Origin: JBMDXB01 sp048594885
GTDB lineage: Bacteria > Acidobacteriota > Vicinamibacteria > Vicinamibacterales > 2-12-FULL-66-21
DNA: 64,000 nt
Assembly (NCBI GenBank): GCA_048594885.1
Contig: JBMDXB010000107.1
Location: forward strand, 31,756 to 95,755
Direction: 5' to 3'
Positions 20,100 through 28,658 of the stretch are shown piece by piece. The position numbers and the translations under genes were made by a program. The notes under the pieces were generated by a model. That model was not told the origin of the DNA, did not search any database, and saw only the letters and a program-made list of their open reading frames with translations. Positions within the stretch are counted from its first letter, which is position 1, and each line of letters begins with the position of its first letter.

Positions 20100-20974
20100 C
20101 GCTCCTGTCCCACCATCTCGCGCGGGATGCCGGCGCGCGCGCCGGCAAGTTCCCGGATGCGATGCTCGACGCGATCGATCACCTCGTCCGGCGTTGACGT
20201 CCCCGCCGTGATGCCGACGGTCTCGGCTGAGAGCAACCACTCCGGCCGCAGGTCGGCGTCCGACTGCACGTGGTGAACGCGGCCGCAATACCGTGCGCAC
20301 GTCTTCACGAGCTCGCGCGTGTTGTTGCTGCTTGCGCCTCCGATCACGATCACGACATCGGACTCGCGCGCGAGATCGCGCGCGGCATTCTGCCGCTGTT
20401 TCGTCGGCTTGCACACCGTGTCGACGACGCGCACCTCGGAAGTGGGGAAGCGCTGCCGGATCAGCGCGACGAGATGCTGGACCCTCTGCACCGTCTGCGT
20501 CGTCTGCGCCGCAACGCCGATGCGCGGGTGTTCCTCGAGCTTCCAGACGTCATCGTCCTCGAGCACGACGTCGAACTGTTCGAGATCCTCGGTGAGGCCA
20601 CGCACTTCGATGTGGCTGCGCTGACCGATGATGACCGGGTGATAGCCGTCGCGCACCAGCGCTCGCACCGCCTCGTGCGCGACGTGCACCAGCGGACAGG
20701 TTGCCTCGACCACGCGGAGGCCGCGTGCGCGCGTGCTGGCGAGGCGCCGCTCCGACGCGCCGTGTGCCGTCACCATCACGGTCGGCGTCGTCACGTCGGC
20801 GATCTCGCGGGCGATGGCGATCCCGCGGGCCCGCAGGCCGGCGGTCACGGTCTCGTTGTGGACCAGATCGCCGAGGATCGTGAGGGGAGCGGCGTTGGCG
20901 TGTTCGAGCGCCAGCGCGATGGCGTCACGCACGCCGAAGCACATGCCGAGGTGTGTCGCGCGGAGGATCCTCAT
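20096..20974 (-). CDS. ispH: 4-hydroxy-3-methylbut-2-enyl diphosphate reductase
   Basis: 292 aa, a normal IspH/LytB length. It catalyses the last step of the MEP isoprenoid pathway, reducing HMBPP to IPP and DMAPP in the cytoplasm with a 4Fe-4S cluster. The three cluster cysteines are in GMCFGVRDA (residue 12), VEATCPLVH and VDTVCKPTKQRQ. Substrate-binding landmarks include LGDLVHN, VIIGQRSHIEV, VIGGASSNNTREL and GITAGTSTPDEVI. Translationally coupled to the downstream membrane protein. Divergent from the ankyrin gene, with an AT-richer 116-nt gap that probably holds both promoters. Confidence 0.97.
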   Translation of the reverse strand: MRILRATHLGMCFGVRDAIALALEHANAAPLTILGDLVHNETVTAGLRARGIAIAREIADVTTPTVMVTAHGASERRLASTRARGLRVVEATCPLVHVAHEAVRALVRDGYHPVIIGQRSHIEVRGLTEDLEQFDVVLEDDDVWKLEEHPRIGVAAQTTQTVQRVQHLVALIRQRFPTSEVRVVDTVCKPTKQRQNAARDLARESDVVIVIGGASSNNTRELVKTCARYCGRVHHVQSDADLRPEWLLSAETVGITAGTSTPDEVIDRVEHRIRELAGARAGIPREMVGQER

Positions 20975-21090
20975 CGTCTTGGTATGGGCATATACTTGCT
21001 ATTGCAAAGTATTTGACCACGAGTGGCCGGCGGCTGTCAATCGGTTCCGGTAGTAGACTCCGGCGCGCGTCTCCCCGCGCTGAGGTGCCG

Positions 21091-22665
21091 ATGATCCGAC
21101 CACACGAGCTCGCTTCGGACGACGGGCAACACACCTGGGGCGCCATCGTCGCCGCTGCCGGCGGCGACGTCCCGGCGCTGCGGCAGTTGCTCGAGCGCAA
21201 CCCGCGACTCGCACAGGCCGAGTACTGGTACACGCCCCCCATCCACTTCGCCGTGCGCGAAGGTCACCTCGAGGCTGTGCGCCTTCTGCTGGACGCTGGA
21301 GCGCATCCGGAGTGGAACGGGCTGCACGACGGCAGCCTGATCCAGATGGCCAGCGACCGTGGTCATGTGGCGATCGCACGTCTGCTCGAAGACACACGCG
21401 ATCGCCGGGGGATCGTCCGCGCCGGAGCCGATCATCCAGTTCACGCGGCGGCGGCGCGCGGCGGCGTAGGCCAGCTCCGCCGGTTGCTCGACGACGATCC
21501 GGACCTGCTCGACGCGGGTGACGCCGCGGGGGCGTCGCCGCTGCATCGGGCCGTTCGCGGAGGGTCGCACGAGACGGTTGCGCTGCTGCTCGACCGCGGC
21601 GCCAGTCTGCACGCCTTTCAGGGGGCTTCACGGGGTGTTGCCGGAGGTCTCTGGCGCGATCTCCAGGCCATCGATCTCGCAATCTGGGCCGCGCGCGAGG
21701 AACCGGGCGCGCGCATCGCGCGGCTGCTCGTCGAGCGCGGCGCCACACGCGATGTAACGGTCGCCGCAGCCCTTGGCGACGTGAAAGAACTCACGAGCAT
21801 CCTCGACGCCAATCCTGCTCGCATCGCCGAGACGCGCCCGTGCGGGCTGCGGCCGCTGTCCGCCGCCGTCCTTTGCGGCCGCGAGGACGTGGCGCGGCTG
21901 TTGCTCGAGCGCGGCGCGAATCCGACGTGGCCGGAGCCGACGGCGCCTGGCGGCTTGTCGCTGTACACGGCCGCTCGTGCGGGCGATCGCTCGCTCGTGG
22001 ACTTGTTGCTCGCCCACGGAGCGGATCCGAATAGCGACGTGGACTCGTCCGGCAGCGCAACCTTCGGCGCCGAAGCGCCGGATATTCGGGATCTGCTCAT
22101 CGCCCATGGCGGCACGCTCGACCCCTACCTCATTTGGAGGAACGAGGATGAGGAGGCGATGCGGCAGATCGGCGAGAATCCGAACGCCCCCTGCCTCGCC
22201 GACGCTTTCACGACGGTCTGCACGCTCGGAAAGCGGGACTTGCTCGATCGGCTGCTGCAGGCCGGCGTCCCCATACCCGGCATCCTCACAGGCTGCCAGA
22301 ATTACCTGCTGGAGTATCCCGACATGCTCCGCACGCTGCTCGCGCACGGCATGAATCCGGACCTCATGAACTGGCAGCATCAGACCCTGCTTCACCACGC
22401 CTGCAACGGTTCGGATCGCAGCAGCGTGAAGATCGAATGCGCAGCGATTCTGCTCGACGCGGGCGCGACGATCACGGCGCGCGACGACGAGTACCGGTCG
22501 ACGCCGCTCGCGTGGGCCGCGCGGACGAATGCCGCGCCGATGGTGGATTTCCTTCTCACGCGGGGCGCGCCTGTCCATCTTCCCGACGACGAGCCCTGGG
22601 CCACGCCGCTCGCCTGGGCGGAGCGGCGCGGTCATGGCGGCATCGTCTCCACGCTGCGTTCGTAA
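21091..22665 (+). CDS. Ankyrin-repeat protein
   Basis: 524 aa from ATG 21091 (GAGGTG just upstream; the open frame to 20953 has no credible start). At least ten ankyrin units are visible, for example PPIHFAVREGHLEAVRLLLD, ASPLHRAVRGGSHETVALLL, PLSAAVLCGREDVARLLLER, SLYTAARAGDRSLVDLLLAH and TPLAWAARTNAAPMVDFLLT. No signal peptide, so presumably cytoplasmic. The repeats mediate protein binding; the partner is unknown. Transcribed alone, divergent from ispH. Confidence 0.92.
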   Translation: MIRPHELASDDGQHTWGAIVAAAGGDVPALRQLLERNPRLAQAEYWYTPPIHFAVREGHLEAVRLLLDAGAHPEWNGLHDGSLIQMASDRGHVAIARLLEDTRDRRGIVRAGADHPVHAAAARGGVGQLRRLLDDDPDLLDAGDAAGASPLHRAVRGGSHETVALLLDRGASLHAFQGASRGVAGGLWRDLQAIDLAIWAAREEPGARIARLLVERGATRDVTVAAALGDVKELTSILDANPARIAETRPCGLRPLSAAVLCGREDVARLLLERGANPTWPEPTAPGGLSLYTAARAGDRSLVDLLLAHGADPNSDVDSSGSATFGAEAPDIRDLLIAHGGTLDPYLIWRNEDEEAMRQIGENPNAPCLADAFTTVCTLGKRDLLDRLLQAGVPIPGILTGCQNYLLEYPDMLRTLLAHGMNPDLMNWQHQTLLHHACNGSDRSSVKIECAAILLDAGATITARDDEYRSTPLAWAARTNAAPMVDFLLTRGAPVHLPDDEPWATPLAWAERRGHGGIVSTLRS

Positions 22666-22824
22666 TACGGCTGACGTCGACGCTGCCGCCGCAGGCTGAC
22701 AGCGATACGTATGAGCCGTCCTCTGTCGGCCGAGTCCTGACCTCGCACACGGACACAGCCGCTCGTACACACGCTGATTCGTGAATCTTCTGCGTGGCAC
22801 TGGGCTTGTGTTTGGACGACTGTC

Positions 22825-23607
22825 GTGCCAGTCAAGCGGTTGAGCTGTGGGGCGCTGCTGGTTGTGGCCGTGGCCGCGAGTGATCCGCGTCCGGCGTTCG
22901 CCCAACGGTGGGAGTGCTACGCGTTCGGGCCCGGTGAGACGGCGGCCGGCGCTGCCGCGCGCCTGACGGGTCGCGCCAGCGACACGCATCACGAACGATT
23001 CCAAATCCTCGACCCGGCGACCTCGAGGTTCGTCGCGAAGAGCCGCTACGCCCGCATCCGATCTGGCTGGCTGGCGTGCGCATGGACGGCGGGCAGCGGT
23101 CCGGTCGAGCTGAGCACCGCGTCGCTGGTGACCACGGGCGGGCGGCGCCCGTTGTGGATCGACCGGGCGGGGGCGGGAATCGAGCCGGACCCGCTCTGGT
23201 ATCTCGTCGTATTGCTGGTGATGGCGTCGTTCGGCATGTACCGGTTCGATCGCCGCTGGAGGCAGGGCAGGGAACTGGCCGTCCCGCTGACCGAGTTCGG
23301 CGAAGCCGTGATCAGGGAGTTCGAGCGGCCGCTCACTCCGTCACGAGATTGCCGTCCGGGGATCGAATCGCGGCTGCGCGTCAGGCCGCACCAGCGCCGC
23401 GTGGACGTGCTCCTCGCGCCCGCCGCCGGGCGGACGTATCCGAACCTCTCGGATCACAGGAAGAACGTGGAGTACGACCTGGCGCGCGTGCGCCAGGCGC
23501 TCGGTGACGAAGCATTCATCAGCGAGTCGATGCGGCAGCGCGGCAAATGGGTGGTCCTGTCGTTCCGCGCCGCCATCGAGCGACATCAACAGGCAGGTGC
23601 CATGTGA
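22825..23607 (+). CDS. Bitopic membrane protein, partner of the FtsZ-like GTPase
   Basis: 260 aa, GTG start. Signal peptide about residues 1-26 (cleavage expected after AFA), an extracytoplasmic domain to about residue 125 with ETAAGAAARLTG, then FQILDPATSRFVAKSRYARI, and IRSGWLACAW (a LysM-like feel in the first part), one transmembrane helix at about 130-147 (LWYLVVLLVMASFGMYRF), then a cytoplasmic domain of about 110 residues (VPLTEFGEAVIREFERPL, and VEYDLARVRQALGDEAFI). Not a family I can name. Its ATGTGA end overlaps the GTG start of the tubulin-like gene, so the two proteins are made together. It is well shaped to anchor that GTPase to the membrane, as ZipA does for FtsZ; this is inference. 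Confidence 0.7.
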   Translation: MPVKRLSCGALLVVAVAASDPRPAFAQRWECYAFGPGETAAGAAARLTGRASDTHHERFQILDPATSRFVAKSRYARIRSGWLACAWTAGSGPVELSTASLVTTGGRRPLWIDRAGAGIEPDPLWYLVVLLVMASFGMYRFDRRWRQGRELAVPLTEFGEAVIREFERPLTPSRDCRPGIESRLRVRPHQRRVDVLLAPAAGRTYPNLSDHRKNVEYDLARVRQALGDEAFISESMRQRGKWVVLSFRAAIERHQQAGAM

Positions 23608-25214
23608 ACGTTCTCCTTCTGAGTCTCGGCGGTGGCGGCGGGAACATCCTGCGGTCGTTGAAAGCGATCCTTCAGCGCGATCTCGAGGTGACCGAAACGA
23701 TCGACGCCGCGTATGCCGATCGATTGCGGCAACGCATTGCGACGAAGTTTCTCGACAGCAACGAGTTCTCGCTCGCGGACGTCCCGCCCGAGGAACGGCT
23801 GCTCATCGGAGCTACAACGACGAAGCGGCTGGGGTCTGGGCACAACCCGGACGTGGCGCGCGCCGCGCTGGAGGAATCGAGGAGCGAAATCGAGGCGCTG
23901 GTGGGCCGGTATGCGGCGATCGTGCTGATCGCGACCGGCGGCAAGGGGACCGGCGCCGGGACGATCTTTCCCATCGCCGAAATGGCGCGCCGTCAGAAGA
24001 AACTCGTCATTCCGGTGTTCGTGTGTCCGTCGTTCGAACGGCACGAGGTCGAGAAGCGCCGCTACGATCACGCTCGCAAAGTCGTCCAGGAGTTCGATCG
24101 CGCGGGCATCAGGCTGCTCGAGATCCTGAACGACCGTGGCTACAGCGACCGCGCTCCGCTGCCGCAGTCCGTCGTCTGGGAGCGCATGAACGTGCCGATC
24201 GCGCGCAGCCTACGTGGGTTGCTGTACGTCCTGGAGGATCTCTCGCAGGTCGATCCCTCGGACCTCTCCGTCCTGTTCGCCGGGCCGGGGCGGCTGCGCC
24301 TTGCGTTCGCCGAAATCGATCCGCCGGACGGCGCCGATCCCACTGCGGAGCAGATTGACGAGGCGGTGCGCGCCTGCTGGGAGAATCCCTACGACGCCTT
24401 CGGCGCGTCCGTCGGCACATCGCTGATCTGCATCCAGGGACACTGGTCCAACGTGGTCGATGCGCGCATCAAGGGACGCTTCCGCTCGCTCGTCGCGAGC
24501 GACCGAGACGAAGCCTACAACCCGCTGTACGCCCGCGCCATCCAGATGCCGAAGCCGTGGGGCGTCACGGCGCTCTTTGCCGAGCACACGGGGGATCATC
24601 CCCCGATCGAGATTGCGTGGCCGCTCGAGCAGTATGAGCCGCCGCCGAGGGTCCTGCCATTCGTCATGAGCGAGCCTCCCGCTCCCGAGCCCCCTGCGCC
24701 GGAGCCGCTCGCGGCGCCGGCGACGATCGCGACGTCGCGGGAGACAGAACAGGAGTTTTCCAGCTTCCGGGACTTCGCCCGCGCGCTGAACCGCGGCGAT
24801 GCCGCCGCCCTCGCGCTGGCTGCCAATGGGTCGGAGGCATCCATCGGGTTCGATGACGTGGAGCTGAGAAAGCTGCTGACTGCCGTCTGGTTCCGCGGGG
24901 TGTTCGAACGCCTGTCGCGAAGCTGGCGCGAACGGTTGTTCGACGCGGTCATCGAGCTGGTGCCCGTGCCGAACCACGTCGTGCGGGTCGGCCGGCACGC
25001 CGTCCCGCTGAGCGAGGTCAGCGTAACTCAGTTGGACGACCTCGCGACCCGGACGGATCTCCCGGAGGCCGTCCGTCGCGACGTTCAGTTGCTGATCGCC
25101 ATCGGCCGCTTCTGGGGGGAGGACGCGATCCGCCGCTGTCAGTTCACCGTCGAAGCTTCGGCGGAACCTTCGAGATTCGGCGTGCCCAGTCTTCGCTCGC
25201 TTCTGCTGCGGTGA
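23604..25214 (+). CDS. Divergent FtsZ/tubulin-superfamily GTPase
   Basis: 536 aa. Superfamily marks: N-terminal glycine run LLSLGGGGGNILRSL (residues 6-20), tubulin signature loop ATGGKGTGAG (110-119), then VIPVFVCPSFERHEVEKRRY as in the FtsZ strand after that loop, and a T7-like loop QVDPSDL (215-221) with both acidic positions, followed by SVLFAGPGRLRLAFAEID. The N-terminal half is therefore a likely GTP-binding, polymerising core. Residues about 350-390 are a Pro/Ala/Glu-rich linker, and 390-536 form a helical C-terminal domain not found in division FtsZ. The GTG at 23604 overlaps the upstream stop. It is not the cell-division ftsZ: no ftsA, ftsQ or mur genes are near. FtsZ-like families with membrane-protein neighbours have been predicted to remodel membranes; this fits such a group. 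Confidence 0.8.
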   Translation: MNVLLLSLGGGGGNILRSLKAILQRDLEVTETIDAAYADRLRQRIATKFLDSNEFSLADVPPEERLLIGATTTKRLGSGHNPDVARAALEESRSEIEALVGRYAAIVLIATGGKGTGAGTIFPIAEMARRQKKLVIPVFVCPSFERHEVEKRRYDHARKVVQEFDRAGIRLLEILNDRGYSDRAPLPQSVVWERMNVPIARSLRGLLYVLEDLSQVDPSDLSVLFAGPGRLRLAFAEIDPPDGADPTAEQIDEAVRACWENPYDAFGASVGTSLICIQGHWSNVVDARIKGRFRSLVASDRDEAYNPLYARAIQMPKPWGVTALFAEHTGDHPPIEIAWPLEQYEPPPRVLPFVMSEPPAPEPPAPEPLAAPATIATSRETEQEFSSFRDFARALNRGDAAALALAANGSEASIGFDDVELRKLLTAVWFRGVFERLSRSWRERLFDAVIELVPVPNHVVRVGRHAVPLSEVSVTQLDDLATRTDLPEAVRRDVQLLIAIGRFWGEDAIRRCQFTVEASAEPSRFGVPSLRSLLLR

Positions 25215-25232
25215 TCGTGCCGGCAGCGTCGA

Positions 25233-26111
25233 TCACCGCCGCGCGATGAAGCCCCGCTGTTCGCCGTTCTGGGTTTCGTAGACACCGACGATGTCGCCGC
25301 GCGCGTTGATGCCGAAGGCGGCCGTGCTCTTCGAGTTGGGAACGCGAAGCGTCGTGTCCTGCCCGTTCACCCGTACGAAACCCTGCTTCACGGACGATGA
25401 ATCCTCGAAGACACCGACGATCGTCCCTTCGTCGTTGACATCCCATGCCTCGGTGAGCTTCGCTCCGGATACCGTGAACGTCGAGAGCGCACCGCGCTCG
25501 ATGAGGTAGGCCTGCCCGGTCGGCATGATCATGCCGACGATCTTCGAGCCATCCGCGGTGGCGCCGTTGTGCATGCTCCCCGGGGGGTCGATCAGCTTGA
25601 CCGACGCCGCTGTCACGGCCGAAGCGGCGAGCGCGCTGGCGGGGATCGTCATCCCGCGCATCGTCGCGATGTCGCCGGTCTTGTGAAAGCAGCCGACGAC
25701 GCTGCCATCACCCAGGAGGCGCATCGCCATTCCGTACTCGAACTCCGGATGATCGATGCGCCGGAACGCTCCCGATGGCGCCAGCAGGAAGCCGTGGTAG
25801 GCCATCGGGTCCTTCTCGTCGGGCATCCTGAAGCCACCCGACACCCCGCCGTTGGCATCGATCCCGTACACCTGCGTCAGCGACGCGCCGGGGTACTGGA
25901 CGCTGGTGAACGTGCCGTCCTTGTAGACGAACCCGTAGGTGCGGTCCTCCTGGGAGTACCAGCCGACCACGTGCCCGGCGGCGTTGATGCCGGATGCGGC
26001 GGTGGACTTCGCGCCCGGATAGGCCAGCTCGGTGTAGGTGTAGGAACCTTCGCCGCGCCTGCTGCAGCCGGCGGCGATCACGAGCAGAAGGACAGCAATG
26101 AGGCGGATCAT
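25233..26111 (-). CDS. Putative lipoprotein with HAF-type repeats
   Basis: 292 aa from ATG 26111. A lipobox (VIAAGCSRR, Cys about 16) marks lipid attachment. The mature part is built from repeated units of the type GINAAGHVVGWYSQ, GIDANGGVSGGF, DVNDEGTIVGVF and GINARGDIVGVY, each followed by GF. This is the extracellular HAF-repeat pattern, probably a small beta-propeller-like fold. It begins 14 nt after the kinase stop on the same strand, so it is in the kinase operon and may be a surface sensor or target. Convergent with the FtsZ-like gene (18-nt gap). Confidence 0.8.
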   Translation of the reverse strand: MIRLIAVLLLVIAAGCSRRGEGSYTYTELAYPGAKSTAASGINAAGHVVGWYSQEDRTYGFVYKDGTFTSVQYPGASLTQVYGIDANGGVSGGFRMPDEKDPMAYHGFLLAPSGAFRRIDHPEFEYGMAMRLLGDGSVVGCFHKTGDIATMRGMTIPASALAASAVTAASVKLIDPPGSMHNGATADGSKIVGMIMPTGQAYLIERGALSTFTVSGAKLTEAWDVNDEGTIVGVFEDSSSVKQGFVRVNGQDTTLRVPNSKSTAAFGINARGDIVGVYETQNGEQRGFIARR

Positions 26112-26125
26112 GAATCGTCTCCTGG

Positions 26126-28600
26126 TCACATGCCGCGCCGCTCGATCGGCTGCAGGGCGGCGAACTGCGGGGCGGGCAGCCGCATCTCGCGCGCCGTCAG
26201 GTCGGCGAGCCGCGTGTCGCCGCGCAGCCGATCGAAGCGCATGTCCCACCCGACGTGGACGATGAACGGCGACCGCTCGTCGGCGGCGCGGCGCAGCCAT
26301 TTGAAGGCGGCGTCGGCGTCGCCGAGCCCGGCGTGTACGGTGGCAACGTCGTACGGCGACACGTACTCGCGCTCACCCCGCGCCAAGAGCTGATCGAGCG
26401 TCCGTCGCGCCTCCTGCTCCCGGCCCGACACGGCGAGCGCGTGCCCCAGCGACGCCAGCGTAAAGGTGCTCTCCTTGAGCTTCACGGCTTCGCGGAACGC
26501 CGTGATGGCGGCGTCGCGTTGTCCCAGCCCGAGGCGGCCCCAGCCGAGCACGGCCTGCGCCCAGTAATCCGGCATCATCCCGTTCGCTTCCGTCGCGTAC
26601 TTCACCGCCGCGTCGAACCGCGCGTCGAACAGGCTGTGCCAGCCGAGGCACGAGATGAGCATCGGGTTGACCGGATCGAGCGCGACGGCTTCCTTCGCCT
26701 GCTCCATCGACTCCCGCTGGCGCCCCTGCCCGAGCAGGAAGTGCGCGTAGTCGTGGCGGATCTGCGCGTGGCCGGGACTGATCTCCAGCGCGCGGCGGAA
26801 ATGCGCCTCCGCCCCCTGCCAGTCCCAGTCCTGCAGCATCTTGACGAGGGCGAGCTGCGCGTGCGCTTCCGCCATCTCGCCGTCGCGATCGAGCGCGGCG
26901 CTGGCGGCGCGGCGCATGCCGGCGAGTGCCACGCTCGGCGCGATGTCGCCGAAGAACCCGAGGAAGTAGTAGGCGCGCGCCAGGCCCGCCTGGGCCGGCG
27001 CATAATCGGGATCGAGCTGCACCGCGCGCTCGAACGCCGCGAGCGCCTGCGGCAGCTTCGCGTGCGCCTGGTAATACGACGCCTTGAGATACGCCTCGTG
27101 CGCAGCCGGATCGAGCTCGCGGGCGGCCGGCGCCTGCGGTGCGGACGGCTCGCGGCGGCGCGTCACGGTCGCCGTCACGGCATCGGCGAGGTCGTGCTGC
27201 ACCCGGAACAGCTCGCGGACGTGGCCCGTGTACTCGTGCTCCCAGAGGCGCTGCTGGCGATCGGGCCGCACGAGCCACGCCTTCACGCGGACGGTATCGC
27301 CATCGCGCGCGAGCGTCCCTTGCAGCAGCACGTCCACGTGCAGCTCCCGCGCGATGTCGGCGGGCGATTTCTGCGCGTCCTTGCCCATGCCGGATCGGCC
27401 GCCCGCCTGGCCCTCACCGCTCATGAATGCCATGCCGCCGCCCATGGCCATGCCTGCCGCGGGCATACCGCCCATGCCGCCTTCCATCGCGGTCCCGTAC
27501 CGCATCACCGACATGCGCGACACGACGCGGACGCCGGGCACGCGCACGAGATCGCTGATGAGCGCGTCGGAGAGGCCGTCGGCGAGATAGGCGTGATCGG
27601 GATCGGTCGATTCGTTCGTGAACGGCAGGACGGCGAGGCTGGTCACTGGCGGATCCGCGGGGCGTTGTCGCAGGTTCCAGCCGACGAGCGCCGCGATCGC
27701 GAGCAGGGCGGCGGCCGCGGCGCCCGCGATCGTGCGGACGCCTGGCGCGCGCGGGCGCCCGCGCACCTTGCCGCAGACGTCGAGCGCGTCGCGGAACTGA
27801 CCGGCGGTCGCGAACCGATCGGCAGGCGTGCGGTCGAGCGAGCGCACGAGCACCTGTTCGAGCGCCTCGGGCACGGCGGGGCGGACGGTGCGAATCCTCG
27901 GCGGGGGATCGCCGAGGCGCTTGGCGATGATCGCCTGAACACTGGCGCCCGTGAACGGCGGCTCGCCCGCGAGCATCTCGTAGAGGACACAGGCAAGGCT
28001 GTACAGATCGGATCGGCCGTCGAGGATGCCGCCGCTGGCCTGCTCGGGGCTCATGTACAGCGGTGTGCCGAGCGTCACGCCCGTCGCCGTCATTCCGGCG
28101 TCTGCCGCCGCGTCGATCGCGCGGGCGATGCCGAAGTCGGCGAGGACCGCGTGGCCGTCCTCGAGCAGGATGTTCTCCGGCTTGATGTCGCGGTGGAGCA
28201 CGTCGCGGCGGTGGGCATGGTCGAGCGCGCTCGCCACCTCGCACGTGATGCGCACCGCATCGTCGATCGGGAGCTGCCGCTCACGCTTCAGGCGATCGCG
28301 CAGCGCCTCGCCCGCGACGTACGGCATCACGTAGTAGAGGACTCCGTCCGCCTCGCCCGAGTCGTGCAGCGGCAGGATGTGGGGGTGGGTCAGCCGCGCC
28401 GCGATCTCGATCTCGCGAAGAAAACGCTCCGGTCCGAGCGCGCGCGACACGTCCGGATGGACGACTTTGACGGCAACAGCACGATCGTGCTTGCGATCGC
28501 GAGCCAGATACACGGTGGCCATGCCACCGCGGCCGAGCACGCGTTCGATCACATACCGGTCTGACAGCACCGCCGAAGCGGCGAGGACAGTAGTGTCCAA
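26126..28600 (-). CDS. Ser/Thr protein kinase with TolB-like and TPR modules
   Basis: 824 aa. Kinase domain about residues 14-270: GRGGMATVY, VAVKVV, HRDIKPENI, DFG, GTPLYMSPEQASG. A transmembrane helix (about 288-308) leads to a TolB/adenylate-cyclase-type module starting LAVLPFTNESTDPDHAYLAD and including ARELHVDVLLQGTLARDGDT, then roughly eight TPR units (about 480-790). The TolB part is interrupted by a Met/Gly-rich stretch of about 35 residues (MEGGMGGMPAAGMAMGGG and following). The start is TTG at 28600 with GGAG suitably placed; there is no ATG before the kinase domain. Probably senses a periplasmic signal through the TPR part and phosphorylates cytoplasmic targets. Confidence 0.93.
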   Translation of the reverse strand: MDTTVLAASAVLSDRYVIERVLGRGGMATVYLARDRKHDRAVAVKVVHPDVSRALGPERFLREIEIAARLTHPHILPLHDSGEADGVLYYVMPYVAGEALRDRLKRERQLPIDDAVRITCEVASALDHAHRRDVLHRDIKPENILLEDGHAVLADFGIARAIDAAADAGMTATGVTLGTPLYMSPEQASGGILDGRSDLYSLACVLYEMLAGEPPFTGASVQAIIAKRLGDPPPRIRTVRPAVPEALEQVLVRSLDRTPADRFATAGQFRDALDVCGKVRGRPRAPGVRTIAGAAAAALLAIAALVGWNLRQRPADPPVTSLAVLPFTNESTDPDHAYLADGLSDALISDLVRVPGVRVVSRMSVMRYGTAMEGGMGGMPAAGMAMGGGMAFMSGEGQAGGRSGMGKDAQKSPADIARELHVDVLLQGTLARDGDTVRVKAWLVRPDRQQRLWEHEYTGHVRELFRVQHDLADAVTATVTRRREPSAPQAPAARELDPAAHEAYLKASYYQAHAKLPQALAAFERAVQLDPDYAPAQAGLARAYYFLGFFGDIAPSVALAGMRRAASAALDRDGEMAEAHAQLALVKMLQDWDWQGAEAHFRRALEISPGHAQIRHDYAHFLLGQGRQRESMEQAKEAVALDPVNPMLISCLGWHSLFDARFDAAVKYATEANGMMPDYWAQAVLGWGRLGLGQRDAAITAFREAVKLKESTFTLASLGHALAVSGREQEARRTLDQLLARGEREYVSPYDVATVHAGLGDADAAFKWLRRAADERSPFIVHVGWDMRFDRLRGDTRLADLTAREMRLPAPQFAALQPIERRGM

Positions 28601-28658
28601 GGCTGTCTCCGGGGGAGCACGGGCATTATACGCGCTCTGACGGCGGGGAGAATGCCGA

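Noticed and set aside
23604..25214. Cell-division ftsZ
   Set aside because: The GTPase core is too divergent, the C-terminal domain is different, the conserved FtsA/ZipA-binding tail is absent, and no division or cell-wall cluster is near.
26255..28564. 769-codon open frame opposite the TolB/TPR kinase
   Set aside because: Complement of a clear kinase gene; the translation is His/Arg-rich low-complexity sequence without motifs.
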